Positions 25,864 through 35,206 of a stretch of DNA of 64,000 nt are shown piece by piece (within the stretch, counting starts at the first letter, position 1; each line of letters starts with the position of its first letter). The position numbers and the translations under genes are program-made. Where the stretch lies: the NCBI RefSeq assembly GCF_900105385.1, contig NZ_LT629772.1:6262001-6326000 (forward strand), written 5' to 3'. The notes beneath the pieces were generated by a model. It worked only from the letters and a program-made list of their open reading frames with translations, was not told the DNA's origin and searched no databases. Source of the DNA: Microlunatus soli. GTDB lineage: Bacteria; Actinomycetota; Actinomycetes; Propionibacteriales; Propionibacteriaceae.

Positions 25864-27567
25864 TCAGGCGGCGTCAGGTGTGGGCGCGCTGGTCTGCCAG
25901 ATGTGTTGGGCGAAACTGCCACGACCGAGGTCGTAGGTGCCGGTCGCGTTGACCAGGAACACTCTGCCTTCCGGCGCCCGGAACAAGAGGGTTCCGGGCT
26001 CGGGTCGTCGCCTCTTCCACAGTCCGTGGGTGATCACGTTGTGTTCCCGGCGGCCGTCGGGGGAGAGGTTGTCCTCTCGGGTCTGTGCCGGGAGCCCTTC
26101 GACGAACGGGATGTTGTGGTCAAGATCAAGGTGACGCCCGACGGCCCCGGAGAAGGGGAACATGCTGCCGGGGTGTTTGAGGAACAGTCGTTCCCGCATC
26201 GCCCGCGGGATCTCGTAGGAGTCCACTGGTGTCAGGTCGACCGATAGGTCGAGGACGGGTTTGAGGGTGATGTTGCAGTGGCCGAGCCAGTCGGCGACCA
26301 GGCTGCTGACCATGGGGCCGATGTCTTCGACTCGGGTGACGCCGAGTCCGGTGTCGAGGGCTTCTTTGGCGATGTGGACGTAGAGGGTGGCGTTGGGTCG
26401 GAACTTGGCCGGGTCGATCTTGCTGATCGCGCGGATCGCGAGTTCGGCCAGGCGTTGATCTTGATCAACGCGGGGGAAGCGGTCGGTGGCGCCGTCGTCG
26501 TCCAGCGGGTCGGGTGGCGGTTCGTCCTCGGAGTCGTGGTCATCGGGTTGCGGCTCACAGGCCGTGTTGTGATCAGGCGGCCACGTGGCTGTCCGGTCGG
26601 GCGCGGGCGACCCGGTCTCGGTCGACTGGTCCTGGGAGGCGTGCGCGCCGGGCTGGTCGGATGCGGTCGGTCGGGTTGTCCTGGCGTCGCCGTCGCTGGA
26701 CTCCGGTTTCGAGAACAGGGAGTCGTCGTCAGGATCCAGGTCTGGATCGAATAGGGTCGGTTCGGTGTCTTCGGCGATCATCCGGATCGCGTCGAGGGGA
26801 TTGCCCAGGACGTCGATGGCGGCGGCCATGCGTTGGTTCTTGGTGCCGGTGTGGCCGCGGCGGGCGAGGATGTCGGCGATCCGGGTCACTTGGGCGTAGA
26901 AGCGGATCCCGGCGGGTGAGTCGGTGAGGATGTAGATGCCCTTGATGCCGTGTTCGTTGCTCTGGTTCATAAAGACGCCCACGTCTTGTGCTGCTTCTTC
27001 GGCGAGTTTTTTGATGTTGGCGGCGTCGATTCGGATGATCGTGGCTTCGAGTTGGGCGAGGAGTTTGTTCCAGGACCAGTGTCCGACCATCGGCGCGATC
27101 GACCGGTCCACCTCCAATGCCTGTTCCAAGGTCAGATGCCGGGTTTGGCGGGCGATGGTCTGACAGTCGAGTGAGGCGACTTCGTAGTTGCAGAGTCGCG
27201 CCCAGAGTCGGGGGAGGCGGTGGCGGAGGTCGAGGGCGTCGGCGATGATTCGTTCGGCGGTGCCGGTGGATTTGTGCATCGTGGCGGCGAGGTCGGTGAC
27301 GCAGAATCGGGTGAACTCGGGCGTGCCGTCGCCGCCGGGTCGGATGGGCCGGTCCCCGCCGGGGATGGCCAACTGGTGGGCGGCGATGCTGTCGGCAGGG
27401 TGTTGGTCGGCGAAGATCGCTGCCAACCGAAGCCGGTTGGTGCCGGCGGTGCGTTCGAGTCGGTCGGTTGCTTCGACCTGGGCGAGGAGTTGGTCGTCGG
27501 TCAGGCAGGTCGGATCGACACCGGGCCCGGAGAGGGCGGTGTCGATCAGCCTGCTGCCATCGATCAT
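25864..27567 (-). CDS. DUF222 domain / HNH endonuclease signature protein (13E12 repeat family)
   Basis: A 567-residue protein. Residues about 20-240 form DUF222 (LTDDQLLAQVEATDRLERTA, TAERIIADALDLRHRLPRLW). An acidic, low-complexity linker (about 280-360) follows. The C-terminus holds the HNH block: RHLDLDHNIPF, EDNLSPDGRREHNVITHGLW. The paired cysteines seen before the DLDH motif in most members (CxxPxC) are replaced here (SMFPFSGAVG), so zinc binding may be lost. These genes are multicopy in many actinobacteria and resemble mobile-intron-type nucleases; a role is not established. ATG start. Confidence 0.88.
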   Translation of the reverse strand: MIDGSRLIDTALSGPGVDPTCLTDDQLLAQVEATDRLERTAGTNRLRLAAIFADQHPADSIAAHQLAIPGGDRPIRPGGDGTPEFTRFCVTDLAATMHKSTGTAERIIADALDLRHRLPRLWARLCNYEVASLDCQTIARQTRHLTLEQALEVDRSIAPMVGHWSWNKLLAQLEATIIRIDAANIKKLAEEAAQDVGVFMNQSNEHGIKGIYILTDSPAGIRFYAQVTRIADILARRGHTGTKNQRMAAAIDVLGNPLDAIRMIAEDTEPTLFDPDLDPDDDSLFSKPESSDGDARTTRPTASDQPGAHASQDQSTETGSPAPDRTATWPPDHNTACEPQPDDHDSEDEPPPDPLDDDGATDRFPRVDQDQRLAELAIRAISKIDPAKFRPNATLYVHIAKEALDTGLGVTRVEDIGPMVSSLVADWLGHCNITLKPVLDLSVDLTPVDSYEIPRAMRERLFLKHPGSMFPFSGAVGRHLDLDHNIPFVEGLPAQTREDNLSPDGRREHNVITHGLWKRRRPEPGTLLFRAPEGRVFLVNATGTYDLGRGSFAQHIWQTSAPTPDAA

Positions 27568-27677
27568 GTGACCAACAGTAGATGGAACGTCTGACAGTTT
27601 GGGTCGTCAGGGATCCCAAGCCAGGAAGGGTTATCCACAGATTTGGAAAGAGATTCTGTCGGTCGAGTTGGCTGCCC

Positions 27678-27719
27678 CGACAGACTCAGGGCGCGTCAGG
27701 CCCTTCGACAGGCTCAGGG
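27678..27719. repeat. Two direct copies of the CGACAGGCTCAGG element
   Basis: CGACAGACTCAGGGC (27678-27692, one mismatch) and CGACAGGCTCAGGG (27705-27718) lie in direct orientation. The same core occurs in inverted orientation at 38858-38943. The second copy is translated as the last residues (GPEPVEGP) of the downstream-strand gene ending at 27686, and the stop codon lies in the first. Confidence 0.8.
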
Positions 27720-30700
27720 CCCTTGGCTGGGCCGGCGAGACGAGACGAGTCAGCCTCGAAGACTGCTCGGACCAGCCGTTCGGTGGCGTGACCGTCGTCA
27801 AGATCAAGGTAATCCGACCGGAAGCGGCGGTAGTCCTCGGCATAGTCCTGCTTGACCCGATCAAGATCACGCAGCGTCTTGATCACTTCGTCGGTACTGC
27901 TCAGCAACGGACCGGGAGCGGTCGGCTGATAGCTCCAGAGCGAGCCACGGGCCTCGTTCTGGTACTCCTCCAGATCCGGGACCATGAAGAGGATCGGCTT
28001 GCCGGTCAGGGCATAGTCGAAACGCAATGACGAATAGTCCAGCACTGCCGCATCGGAAGCCAGGCACAGCTCGGCGATGTCGGGGTAGTCGGTGACGTCG
28101 ATGACCGTCCCGTGACTGCCGACCCGATCACTCAGCCGAGCGTTGAAGGCGTGCCCGCGGACCATGATCACGTAGTCGTCGCCGAGCTCGCCGGCGAGCC
28201 GATCGAGGTCGAGGAAATCGACCATCGCCGCGGTGTTGTCGTTCTCACTCATGCTGTCGCGGAACGTCGGCGCATAGAGCACGGCGGTCTGGTCGGAGCG
28301 GATGTCCAGCCGGCGCCGTACTGCTTCGGCGATCGCATCGGCGGTAGTGGAGAACAGGACGTCGTTGCGCGGATAGCCGATCTCCAACGCGGGCCGCGGG
28401 TAGCCGAACTCACGGCACAGCGCGGCGGTGCCGTAGGACGCCGGCGACACCAGATAGTCCCAGTCCGCCGCTCGTTCCAGGTAGGACCGGATGTGGGCGA
28501 TGTCGCGGCCCTGCATCGCCCAGTGCGACTGACCCATCTGTTTGAACGGGTAGCCGTGGAAGGTCTGGATCTGCACCTGATGCGCGGGCTTGTGGTGATA
28601 GATCGGCTGGTGCATGTTGTCCATGTAGAACTGCGCCTCGTGCAGCAGCCGATACCACTCGGCGCTGTCGTGCAGCACCGCGACGCCGCCCTCGGGAACC
28701 CGTACCGAGTAATCCTTGACGGTCCAGTAGATGCGGTGCGGACTACCGGGGACAACCGGATGATCATGAAGATACTCATGCAGCGCACGCGGGTTGCAGC
28801 CGCAGATCTCGCCGTAGTAGGAGCGCAACAGCACCGCCCCTGCTTCGTAGCTCGGATCTCCGACCCGCTCGCCCAGCCGATCCTGCAGCCGCTGCTGATT
28901 GCGAGCCCCCAACTCGTCGTCGGCCAGCGGCGGCAGCAGCCGGACCGACAAGGCATTCGGCTTGCGCAGTCGCAGCTTGCCCAGCAACTGTTCGCTGCGG
29001 AAGTCGATCGGTAGCGTGCTGATCAGTTCGTCGGTCAACCGGACCGGCACGGCGACGCCGCCGATCGTGGCAACCAGGTCGTAGTCGGCGGTCGGCAACG
29101 GCAGCGAGCCCAGATGCCACGGATCGGCGACCAAGGCGATGTCGGCGCTGAACGCACCGTCACCGGAATCGACCAGCTCCGCACCGGCGCGCGCCCTGGG
29201 AGTCTGCACTGCCAGCTGCAGATCCGTCACCGCACCGCCGGCAAGCCGGCCATGCACCCGCAGCGTGCCCTCGACGACCTCGACCGCGTCCACCCGCACC
29301 GAGGCGGGCTCGTCGATCACGGTCAGCATCCCGCGCGGGGTGCGGACGGCCCGGGTGCGGACGTAGGACTCGTTCGGTACGGCGCTGTCGAAGTCCGGCC
29401 AATACAGGGGAGCGCGGGTCCCGTCGTCGGCGAGCGCGGTGACGACCCAGTTCCGTCCCTGGAAACCCTCGACCGTCATCGCGTCGCCGTGGTCGGGCAG
29501 CGTCAACGCGATGCGCGGTCCGGTAGCGGTGCGCTGCACAGCGGTTCGGACGACCGCCGCGCCGTCCTCGGCGGACAACTCGAGCTGATGCGGATCGAAG
29601 TTCGTACTGCCCACCACCTCGGCGGTCAGCTGTCGTCCGTCCAACCGTACGTCCCGGACCGTGCAGGTCGGCTCGACCAGGTTCACCAGCAGTCCGGTCT
29701 TGCCGGTGTAGGAGACTTCGACAGCGGTGCCGTCGGCCAGGTTGCCGGACTGCAGCCGGCCGGCCGAACCGCCGGGTTCCGGACCCCGCAGCAGTGCCTC
29801 CCGGCTGATCCCACCCGAACTGACCCGGGCGATCAACTGCAGTTGCGTACCCGGCCCCAGGCCCTCGGCCGACAGGTCCAGGACGGCATGGAAACAGGAC
29901 GGCCGGTAGTCGGCGTAGCGATGCTTGCTGGCCTGGGTGACCTCGACCGACGGACGCATCTGGACGGCAAGATCAACTTCGCGATCGGTGTCCCGGACAG
30001 CGGCGACGATCCGGACATCGGTCTCACACTGAGCAAGATCGACATTGTCGATGTAGGCCCAGCCCTCGACGTGCAGACGTTGATCGTGATCCCAGTAGAC
30101 ACGGCGGATGCTGGACACCAGACCGAGCTGATGATCGGCCAGCGCCAGCAGCGGATCGGTGGCCTGCAGCCCCAGCACCTGCCGGGCCGGCGTGTCCAGG
30201 TAGACGTTGCCGTCGGCAACGATCGGCGGGATGTTCTTGGGGTTGTTGTGACCGAGGCCGACGAAGTCGATCACCGCATCCCGGTGTCCCTCGGTGACCA
30301 GCTTGATCGCGACCCGATGCTGGGCCGAGACCCGATCCCAGACCTCGTCGTCGGCATGATCGGTGAGCCGCCGCAGCGCATCGGTCAGCAGCTCCCAGAA
30401 CTCGTCGTCGGCAAACTGCGCAGTCTTGATCGACAACGGGAGATCGTTGCTCAGATATTGGCCGAGCCGGACGTTGCGGACATGCTGCAGATCGGGACGA
30501 TCCAGCTCGGCCAGCGAGTTCTCCAGGGCATGCAGCCGGGCCCGCAGATCGTTCAGCGCCGTCGACTGCTGGGTGATCGAGGACCGGTCCTCCCGGACCC
30601 GCCAGCCGTAGGTGACCGTAGCCAGGATGTCGAACTTCGCCGCCGTGGCGTAGGCACGGGTGGACAGCGCCTGATCCTCGTACAGCACGCCGACCGGGAA

Positions 30701-31372
30701 GGCGAAGCCGTTCTTCTCCCAGAACGACCGCCGGTAGAACTTGCTCCAGGCCACCGCGTTGACACAGGCATCCGGCGATTCGACCAGGGTGGTGCCCAAC
30801 CGGGAGAAGCGGTGCGTGGACCGGATCCACCATGCCGCCGGCCAGGTCTGGGTGCTGTTCATCCGCTCGTAGCAGCCGACGGCGAAGTCCGAACCGGTAC
30901 GGCGCAACGTGCGCACATAGGTCCGGATCGCGTCCGGCTTGAGTACATCGTCGGAGTCGATGAACATCAGGAAGCTACCGCGAGCATGCCGGGCACCCGT
31001 GTTGCGTGCGGCACCCAGACCGGCGTTGGGCTGCTGGACGATCTGGATCCGACGGTCCTCGGCCGCGTAATTGCGCATGATGTCGATCGACCGGTCCGGT
31101 GACCCGTCATCAACGAGGATGACCTGCAGATGCTGATAGGACTGGGACAGCACGCTGTCCAGGCAGGCCGGCAGATAGCGCTGGACGTTGTAGACCGGAA
31201 TGACGACGCTGACCAGCGGTGACGCCGGCCGGGAGTAGAAGACCCGCTTGGCGTACGGACGGAGCCGCCGCCATCCCGCACGGATGCCGCGCTGAGCCGG
31301 AGCAGGCAACCGCTCCGCAACTCGTCCGGCCATCCGACGCGTACGCCTCCTGGCGTTTCCCAACACCGACAT
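27686..31372 (-). CDS. GT2 glycosyltransferase fused to CDP-glycerol glycerophosphotransferase
   Basis: About 1228 residues from ATG at 31372; upstream GTG (31390) and GTG (31366) are also possible, AAAGGTGAG lying between them. Residues about 50-290 are a full GT2 domain: VSVVIPVYNVQRYLPACLDS, VDDGSPDRSIDIM and FIDSDDVLKPDAI near 136. A long beta-rich middle follows. Residues about 860-1210 are Glyphos_transf: QTFHGYPFKQMG near 935, VLYAPTFRD near 1032, MVRGHAFNA, AVLDYSSLRFDYALTGKPI. It may both glycosylate and extend a teichoic-acid chain. The last ~13 residues come from a repeat element. It is divergent from the membrane transferase gene at 31625 across ~250 bp. Confidence 0.85.
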   Translation of the reverse strand: MSVLGNARRRTRRMAGRVAERLPAPAQRGIRAGWRRLRPYAKRVFYSRPASPLVSVVIPVYNVQRYLPACLDSVLSQSYQHLQVILVDDGSPDRSIDIMRNYAAEDRRIQIVQQPNAGLGAARNTGARHARGSFLMFIDSDDVLKPDAIRTYVRTLRRTGSDFAVGCYERMNSTQTWPAAWWIRSTHRFSRLGTTLVESPDACVNAVAWSKFYRRSFWEKNGFAFPVGVLYEDQALSTRAYATAAKFDILATVTYGWRVREDRSSITQQSTALNDLRARLHALENSLAELDRPDLQHVRNVRLGQYLSNDLPLSIKTAQFADDEFWELLTDALRRLTDHADDEVWDRVSAQHRVAIKLVTEGHRDAVIDFVGLGHNNPKNIPPIVADGNVYLDTPARQVLGLQATDPLLALADHQLGLVSSIRRVYWDHDQRLHVEGWAYIDNVDLAQCETDVRIVAAVRDTDREVDLAVQMRPSVEVTQASKHRYADYRPSCFHAVLDLSAEGLGPGTQLQLIARVSSGGISREALLRGPEPGGSAGRLQSGNLADGTAVEVSYTGKTGLLVNLVEPTCTVRDVRLDGRQLTAEVVGSTNFDPHQLELSAEDGAAVVRTAVQRTATGPRIALTLPDHGDAMTVEGFQGRNWVVTALADDGTRAPLYWPDFDSAVPNESYVRTRAVRTPRGMLTVIDEPASVRVDAVEVVEGTLRVHGRLAGGAVTDLQLAVQTPRARAGAELVDSGDGAFSADIALVADPWHLGSLPLPTADYDLVATIGGVAVPVRLTDELISTLPIDFRSEQLLGKLRLRKPNALSVRLLPPLADDELGARNQQRLQDRLGERVGDPSYEAGAVLLRSYYGEICGCNPRALHEYLHDHPVVPGSPHRIYWTVKDYSVRVPEGGVAVLHDSAEWYRLLHEAQFYMDNMHQPIYHHKPAHQVQIQTFHGYPFKQMGQSHWAMQGRDIAHIRSYLERAADWDYLVSPASYGTAALCREFGYPRPALEIGYPRNDVLFSTTADAIAEAVRRRLDIRSDQTAVLYAPTFRDSMSENDNTAAMVDFLDLDRLAGELGDDYVIMVRGHAFNARLSDRVGSHGTVIDVTDYPDIAELCLASDAAVLDYSSLRFDYALTGKPILFMVPDLEEYQNEARGSLWSYQPTAPGPLLSSTDEVIKTLRDLDRVKQDYAEDYRRFRSDYLDLDDGHATERLVRAVFEADSSRLAGPAKGPEPVEGPDAP

Positions 31373-31624
31373 CTCACCTTTCGCTGTCACGCGGCCACCG
31401 TGTCTGGCCCGATCGCGGGGCTCAGACTAACCGGGCGGCACGGCACCGAGGCTGAGGGCGCGCGCCACGCGGGCGAAGCGGCAGCTCAAGAGTTACTCAG
31501 CCGCGCCGCCACCTGACCTCAGCCAGCTGAGTCGTACGGCGTTCGGCGGCACCGGCAACACTAGACTCAGGCGTCGCGCCCGTTGTTCAGACAGGAGATT
31601 GCCCCCGACGATGAGTCAGACAGG

Positions 31625-34600
31625 ATGAGCCGGACCGGCATCGAGCGACCGGCCGCGGTCGAGGGTCGCTGGAAGGCGGCGACGGCTGCCGACCTCGGAG
31701 TCGCTGCTGTCCTGGTCGCGGCCTGCTGCTGCGTACGGCTCGGCGCCGGAGCGGACGCCGGGATCGACTGGGGACGCTGGATCGGTCTGGCCGGGTTGCT
31801 GGCCGCGGCGATCTGGTTGGTGCTGCGGTTCCCGCGAACAGCCGATCCCGAGGATCTGCGGGAATCCCTCTACCGTGCCGGGCCTCTCGGCCGGCGCTGG
31901 GGGATCGCCGGCGGTTTCGGTGGACTCGGCCGATTCGGCGCGCTGCGGATGGCGGCCGCCGTCGCGGTGCTCATCCTTGCCGTCGATCCCAGCGCCCCCG
32001 CGGGCCGTACGGTGCCGGCGACGGTGGGTGTCATCGGGCTGGTTCTGACCGTCGCGGTCGAACCGTTCGTCGTGCGGTTGCTGCGGCTGCCCGCGCCCTT
32101 CGTCAGCGGTCTTCCGGGGGCGGCGACGCTGCCGAACCGGACCAGGGCGGCCTGGTGGATCGCCCCGATCGGTCTGCTGGGCACCGTCGCCGCCGGCATC
32201 ATCGCGGCGGCGGGGTTGTCGGGCTGGCTGATCCTGCTGATCTCCGTGCTGGGCGCCGTCCCGGTGGCGTTGCTGATCCGTCAGGTCCGGGACCGACGCC
32301 GGGTTGCAGCCGAGCTCCGGCGCAGACTGCCGGAGGCGGTCCAGGCCTACCGGCCGGAGTTTCTGCTCTACACCGCTCGACCGGACGACGCGTCCTACCA
32401 ACTGCAGATGTGGCTGCCGTACCTGGCCCGGGCCGGGCGGCGATTCATGATCATCACCCGGGAGGAGCTGCCGGCCGAGGCGATTGCTCCGGTTGCGGCA
32501 GCCTCGGATGTCCAGGTGCCGGTGGTGTGTTGCCGGTCGGTTGCCGATCTGGATCTGATCATGACCGACTCGCTGCGGGCGGCGTTCTACGTCAACGCCT
32601 CCTCGGGCAACGGTGCGCTGATCCGCTATCACCAGTTGACGCATGTCTATCTGGGGCACGGCGACTCCGACAAGCCGCCGTCGTACAACCCGACGCACGC
32701 GATGTACGACCAGATCTTCACCGCCGGGCCGGCGGCCAATCGGCGCTACGCCGAACACGGAGTGCTGATCGACGAGAGCAAGTTCCGGGTGGTCGGCCGA
32801 CCGCAGGTCGAGGTGATCACCCCGGCAGCCCCGGAGCGGATCGCTGCCCGCGCCGCCGGCGCGGCCCCGGTGGTGCTCTATGCGCCGACCTGGCGCGGTC
32901 ATGTCAGCGAAACGGCGCTGAGTTCCTTGGATCGTGCCGAGGCCCTTGTGGACGCACTGCTGCACCGTGGTGCGGAGGTGATCTTCCGTCCGCACCCGTT
33001 CAGCTACGAGGATCAGGTCGACACCGCGGTCATCGAACGGATCAAACAGACGTTGGCCGAGGATGCGCGGCGGACCGGCCGCCGGCATCGTTACGGTCCC
33101 GCCGCGGAGACCGAGTTGGACGCCTTCGGCTGCATGAACGCCGCCGATGTGATGATCTCCGATGTCTCCAGTGTGGTCTCGGACTTCCTCTTCTCGGCCA
33201 AACCCTTTGCCATGGTGGCTCCGCCGACGACGCCGGACGACGCCGACTTCGTGGCCGACTATCCGGTGGCCCGAGCCGGCTATCTGATCGATCATGATCT
33301 TGATCGGCTGGACTCGGTGCTGGACGAGTTGTTGACCCCCGGCGAGGACCGGCTGGCCGGCACCCGTGCAGCGGTCCGGGCCGACTACCTCGGTGACGCT
33401 CCGGTGGACGGCTACGCCGACGTGTTCGTCGACGCGGTCCGGGTCGCCTGCGATGTGCCGGCACCGCAGGTCGCCGAGGTCGCCGAGTCCGACGACGGTT
33501 CGACCACGATCGGGCGGGACACGGTCCGGCGCAACCTGGACAGTTTGGCCCGCACCATAATCACCGGCATTCTGGCCGTGCTGGCGTTGGCCGGCGGCTC
33601 GGGCACTGGTACGGCAGGTGTCTGGATCGGTGCGGTTGCCGCGCTGATCGCGGTGCTGGTGGCCGGTCTGACACTGACCGGGCGGATGCGGGCGGACACG
33701 ACGCTGGACGGGCCACGGCTGATCCTGCTGCTGTCGTCGGGCGTTTCGCTGATCAACTCCGACCTGCCCGGCGCGGCGGCCGGAGTCGGTGTGTTGATCA
33801 TGACGCTGGCGCTGGTCACCGAGTGGGCGGTTCGACAGGCCTGGAGCTATCCCGGTGTGATCGCCGACAACCTGCCCGGACTGACGCTGCCGGGTCCCTC
33901 CCGGATGGTCGCGCGGTTGCCGCTGGTCGCCCTCGTCGCCGCGGCTGTCGGATGGCTGGTGACGCTGCTGTCGACCCTGGTGACGGCGCCGCTGGGATGG
34001 TTGCTGCTGGCGATCGGTGTCGGCTACGCAGCGGTGATGATCACGGTCGTCGGCCCGGCCCGCACCCGGCTGGTCGCCGCGGCGACGGCCGAGGACGAGG
34101 TGCCGGCGGTGCTGCAGCGGATCGGCCCCGAATTCTGTGTCTATTTCGGCTCCGGCATCGGGGCGAGCTATCAGATCGGCATGTGGTTGCCGTATTTCCT
34201 GCGGATCGGGCGACCGTTCGTGATCATCACACGGTCGCTGCCGATGCTGGAGGAGATCCGGCAGCTGACCCGGGGCACCGACGTCCCGGTGCTCTACCGG
34301 GCCACGCTGCGGAGCCTGGAGGAGGCCGTCGTACCCAGCCTGAAGCTCGCCTTCTACGTCAACAACGCGGTCCGCAACACGCATCTGATCGAACGCCGCG
34401 AACTGACCCACATCTGGCTGAACCACGGTGACTCGGAGAAGCCGGCCTGTTACAACCCGGTGCACGCGATCTACGACCTGATCTTCGCCGCCGGCCAGGC
34501 GGCCGTCGACCGGTACGCCCGGCACGGGGTGACGATCCCGGAGCAGAAGTTCCGGATCGTCGGACGTCCACAGACCGAGGTGATCCGGCCGGCCGCCGAA

Positions 34601-35206
34601 CGCGCCGACGAACCGACCGTGCTCTACGCCCCGACCTGGCAGGGTCCGTACGCCGACAGCCGGGTCTATTCGCTGCCGGTCGGTCAGCAGATCGTCGATG
34701 CACTGCTGGCGCGCGGCGTCCGCGTGATCTTCCGGGCGCACCCGTTCAACTACCGGTTCGACGCCGACCGGCGGCTGATTGCCGAGATCGGGGAACTGCT
34801 CGCCGCCGACCGTGACCGGACCGGCCGCCAGCACCTGTGGGGTGACGCCGCCGAGCAACAGCTGACAGTGGAGGAATGCTTCAATGCCTCGGATGCGATG
34901 ATCACCGATGTGTCGGCGGTGATCTCGGACTACCTGGCCTCCGGCAAGCCGTTCGCGGTGGTTGCGGTCGGTCGGACCGAGGACGAGCTCGTCGCCGAGG
35001 CGCCCGCTGCAGCCGCGGGCTACACGATCGCCGAGGATCTGACCGACCTGGAACCGACACTGGAGGAGTTGTTGATCACCGACCCACTCGCTGCCGACCG
35101 GGAACGGGTGCGCGTCTACTACCTCGGTGATCGGCCGACCGCGCGCGCGGCCGACGGCTTCGTCGATGCCACCCATCGGCTGCTCGCCGGGGCGGTGGTC
35201 GGATGA
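31625..35206 (+). CDS. Membrane protein with two tandem CDP-glycerol transferase-like modules
   Basis: A 1193-residue protein built as a duplicated unit: a hydrophobic block then a Glyphos_transf-like domain, twice. Half 1: about five segments to residue 225, then FLLYTARPDDASYQLQMW, YLGHGDSDKP near 343, VVLYAPTWRGH near 418, MISDVSSVVSDFLFSAKPF. Half 2: segments about 640-810, then FCVYFGSGIGASYQIGMW, WLNHGDSEKP near 933, VLYAPTWQGP near 1000, MITDVSAVISDYLASGKPF. The WHGTP of TagF is replaced by HGDSxKP. ATG start sits right after AGACAGG; a five-codon frame at 31611-31628 ends across it. A TAGACT at 31562 is a possible -10. Probably a membrane-bound transferase for a wall polymer; substrate unknown. 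Confidence 0.75.
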   Translation: MSRTGIERPAAVEGRWKAATAADLGVAAVLVAACCCVRLGAGADAGIDWGRWIGLAGLLAAAIWLVLRFPRTADPEDLRESLYRAGPLGRRWGIAGGFGGLGRFGALRMAAAVAVLILAVDPSAPAGRTVPATVGVIGLVLTVAVEPFVVRLLRLPAPFVSGLPGAATLPNRTRAAWWIAPIGLLGTVAAGIIAAAGLSGWLILLISVLGAVPVALLIRQVRDRRRVAAELRRRLPEAVQAYRPEFLLYTARPDDASYQLQMWLPYLARAGRRFMIITREELPAEAIAPVAAASDVQVPVVCCRSVADLDLIMTDSLRAAFYVNASSGNGALIRYHQLTHVYLGHGDSDKPPSYNPTHAMYDQIFTAGPAANRRYAEHGVLIDESKFRVVGRPQVEVITPAAPERIAARAAGAAPVVLYAPTWRGHVSETALSSLDRAEALVDALLHRGAEVIFRPHPFSYEDQVDTAVIERIKQTLAEDARRTGRRHRYGPAAETELDAFGCMNAADVMISDVSSVVSDFLFSAKPFAMVAPPTTPDDADFVADYPVARAGYLIDHDLDRLDSVLDELLTPGEDRLAGTRAAVRADYLGDAPVDGYADVFVDAVRVACDVPAPQVAEVAESDDGSTTIGRDTVRRNLDSLARTIITGILAVLALAGGSGTGTAGVWIGAVAALIAVLVAGLTLTGRMRADTTLDGPRLILLLSSGVSLINSDLPGAAAGVGVLIMTLALVTEWAVRQAWSYPGVIADNLPGLTLPGPSRMVARLPLVALVAAAVGWLVTLLSTLVTAPLGWLLLAIGVGYAAVMITVVGPARTRLVAAATAEDEVPAVLQRIGPEFCVYFGSGIGASYQIGMWLPYFLRIGRPFVIITRSLPMLEEIRQLTRGTDVPVLYRATLRSLEEAVVPSLKLAFYVNNAVRNTHLIERRELTHIWLNHGDSEKPACYNPVHAIYDLIFAAGQAAVDRYARHGVTIPEQKFRIVGRPQTEVIRPAAERADEPTVLYAPTWQGPYADSRVYSLPVGQQIVDALLARGVRVIFRAHPFNYRFDADRRLIAEIGELLAADRDRTGRQHLWGDAAEQQLTVEECFNASDAMITDVSAVISDYLASGKPFAVVAVGRTEDELVAEAPAAAAGYTIAEDLTDLEPTLEELLITDPLAADRERVRVYYLGDRPTARAADGFVDATHRLLAGAVVG

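Noticed and set aside
25519-26247. A plus-strand frame overlapping the end of the DUF222-HNH gene
   Set aside because: Low-complexity translation, and most of it is antisense to the real gene.
16120-27600. Integrase, transposase, attachment-site repeat or CRISPR array for the accessory block
   Set aside because: I looked for them and saw none; the repeats at 27678 and 38858 are not spaced like CRISPR and do not bound the block as att sites.
31616-35176. A long minus-strand frame opposite the duplicated transferase
   Set aside because: Its translation has no recognisable motifs and the opposite strand carries clear, duplicated domains.
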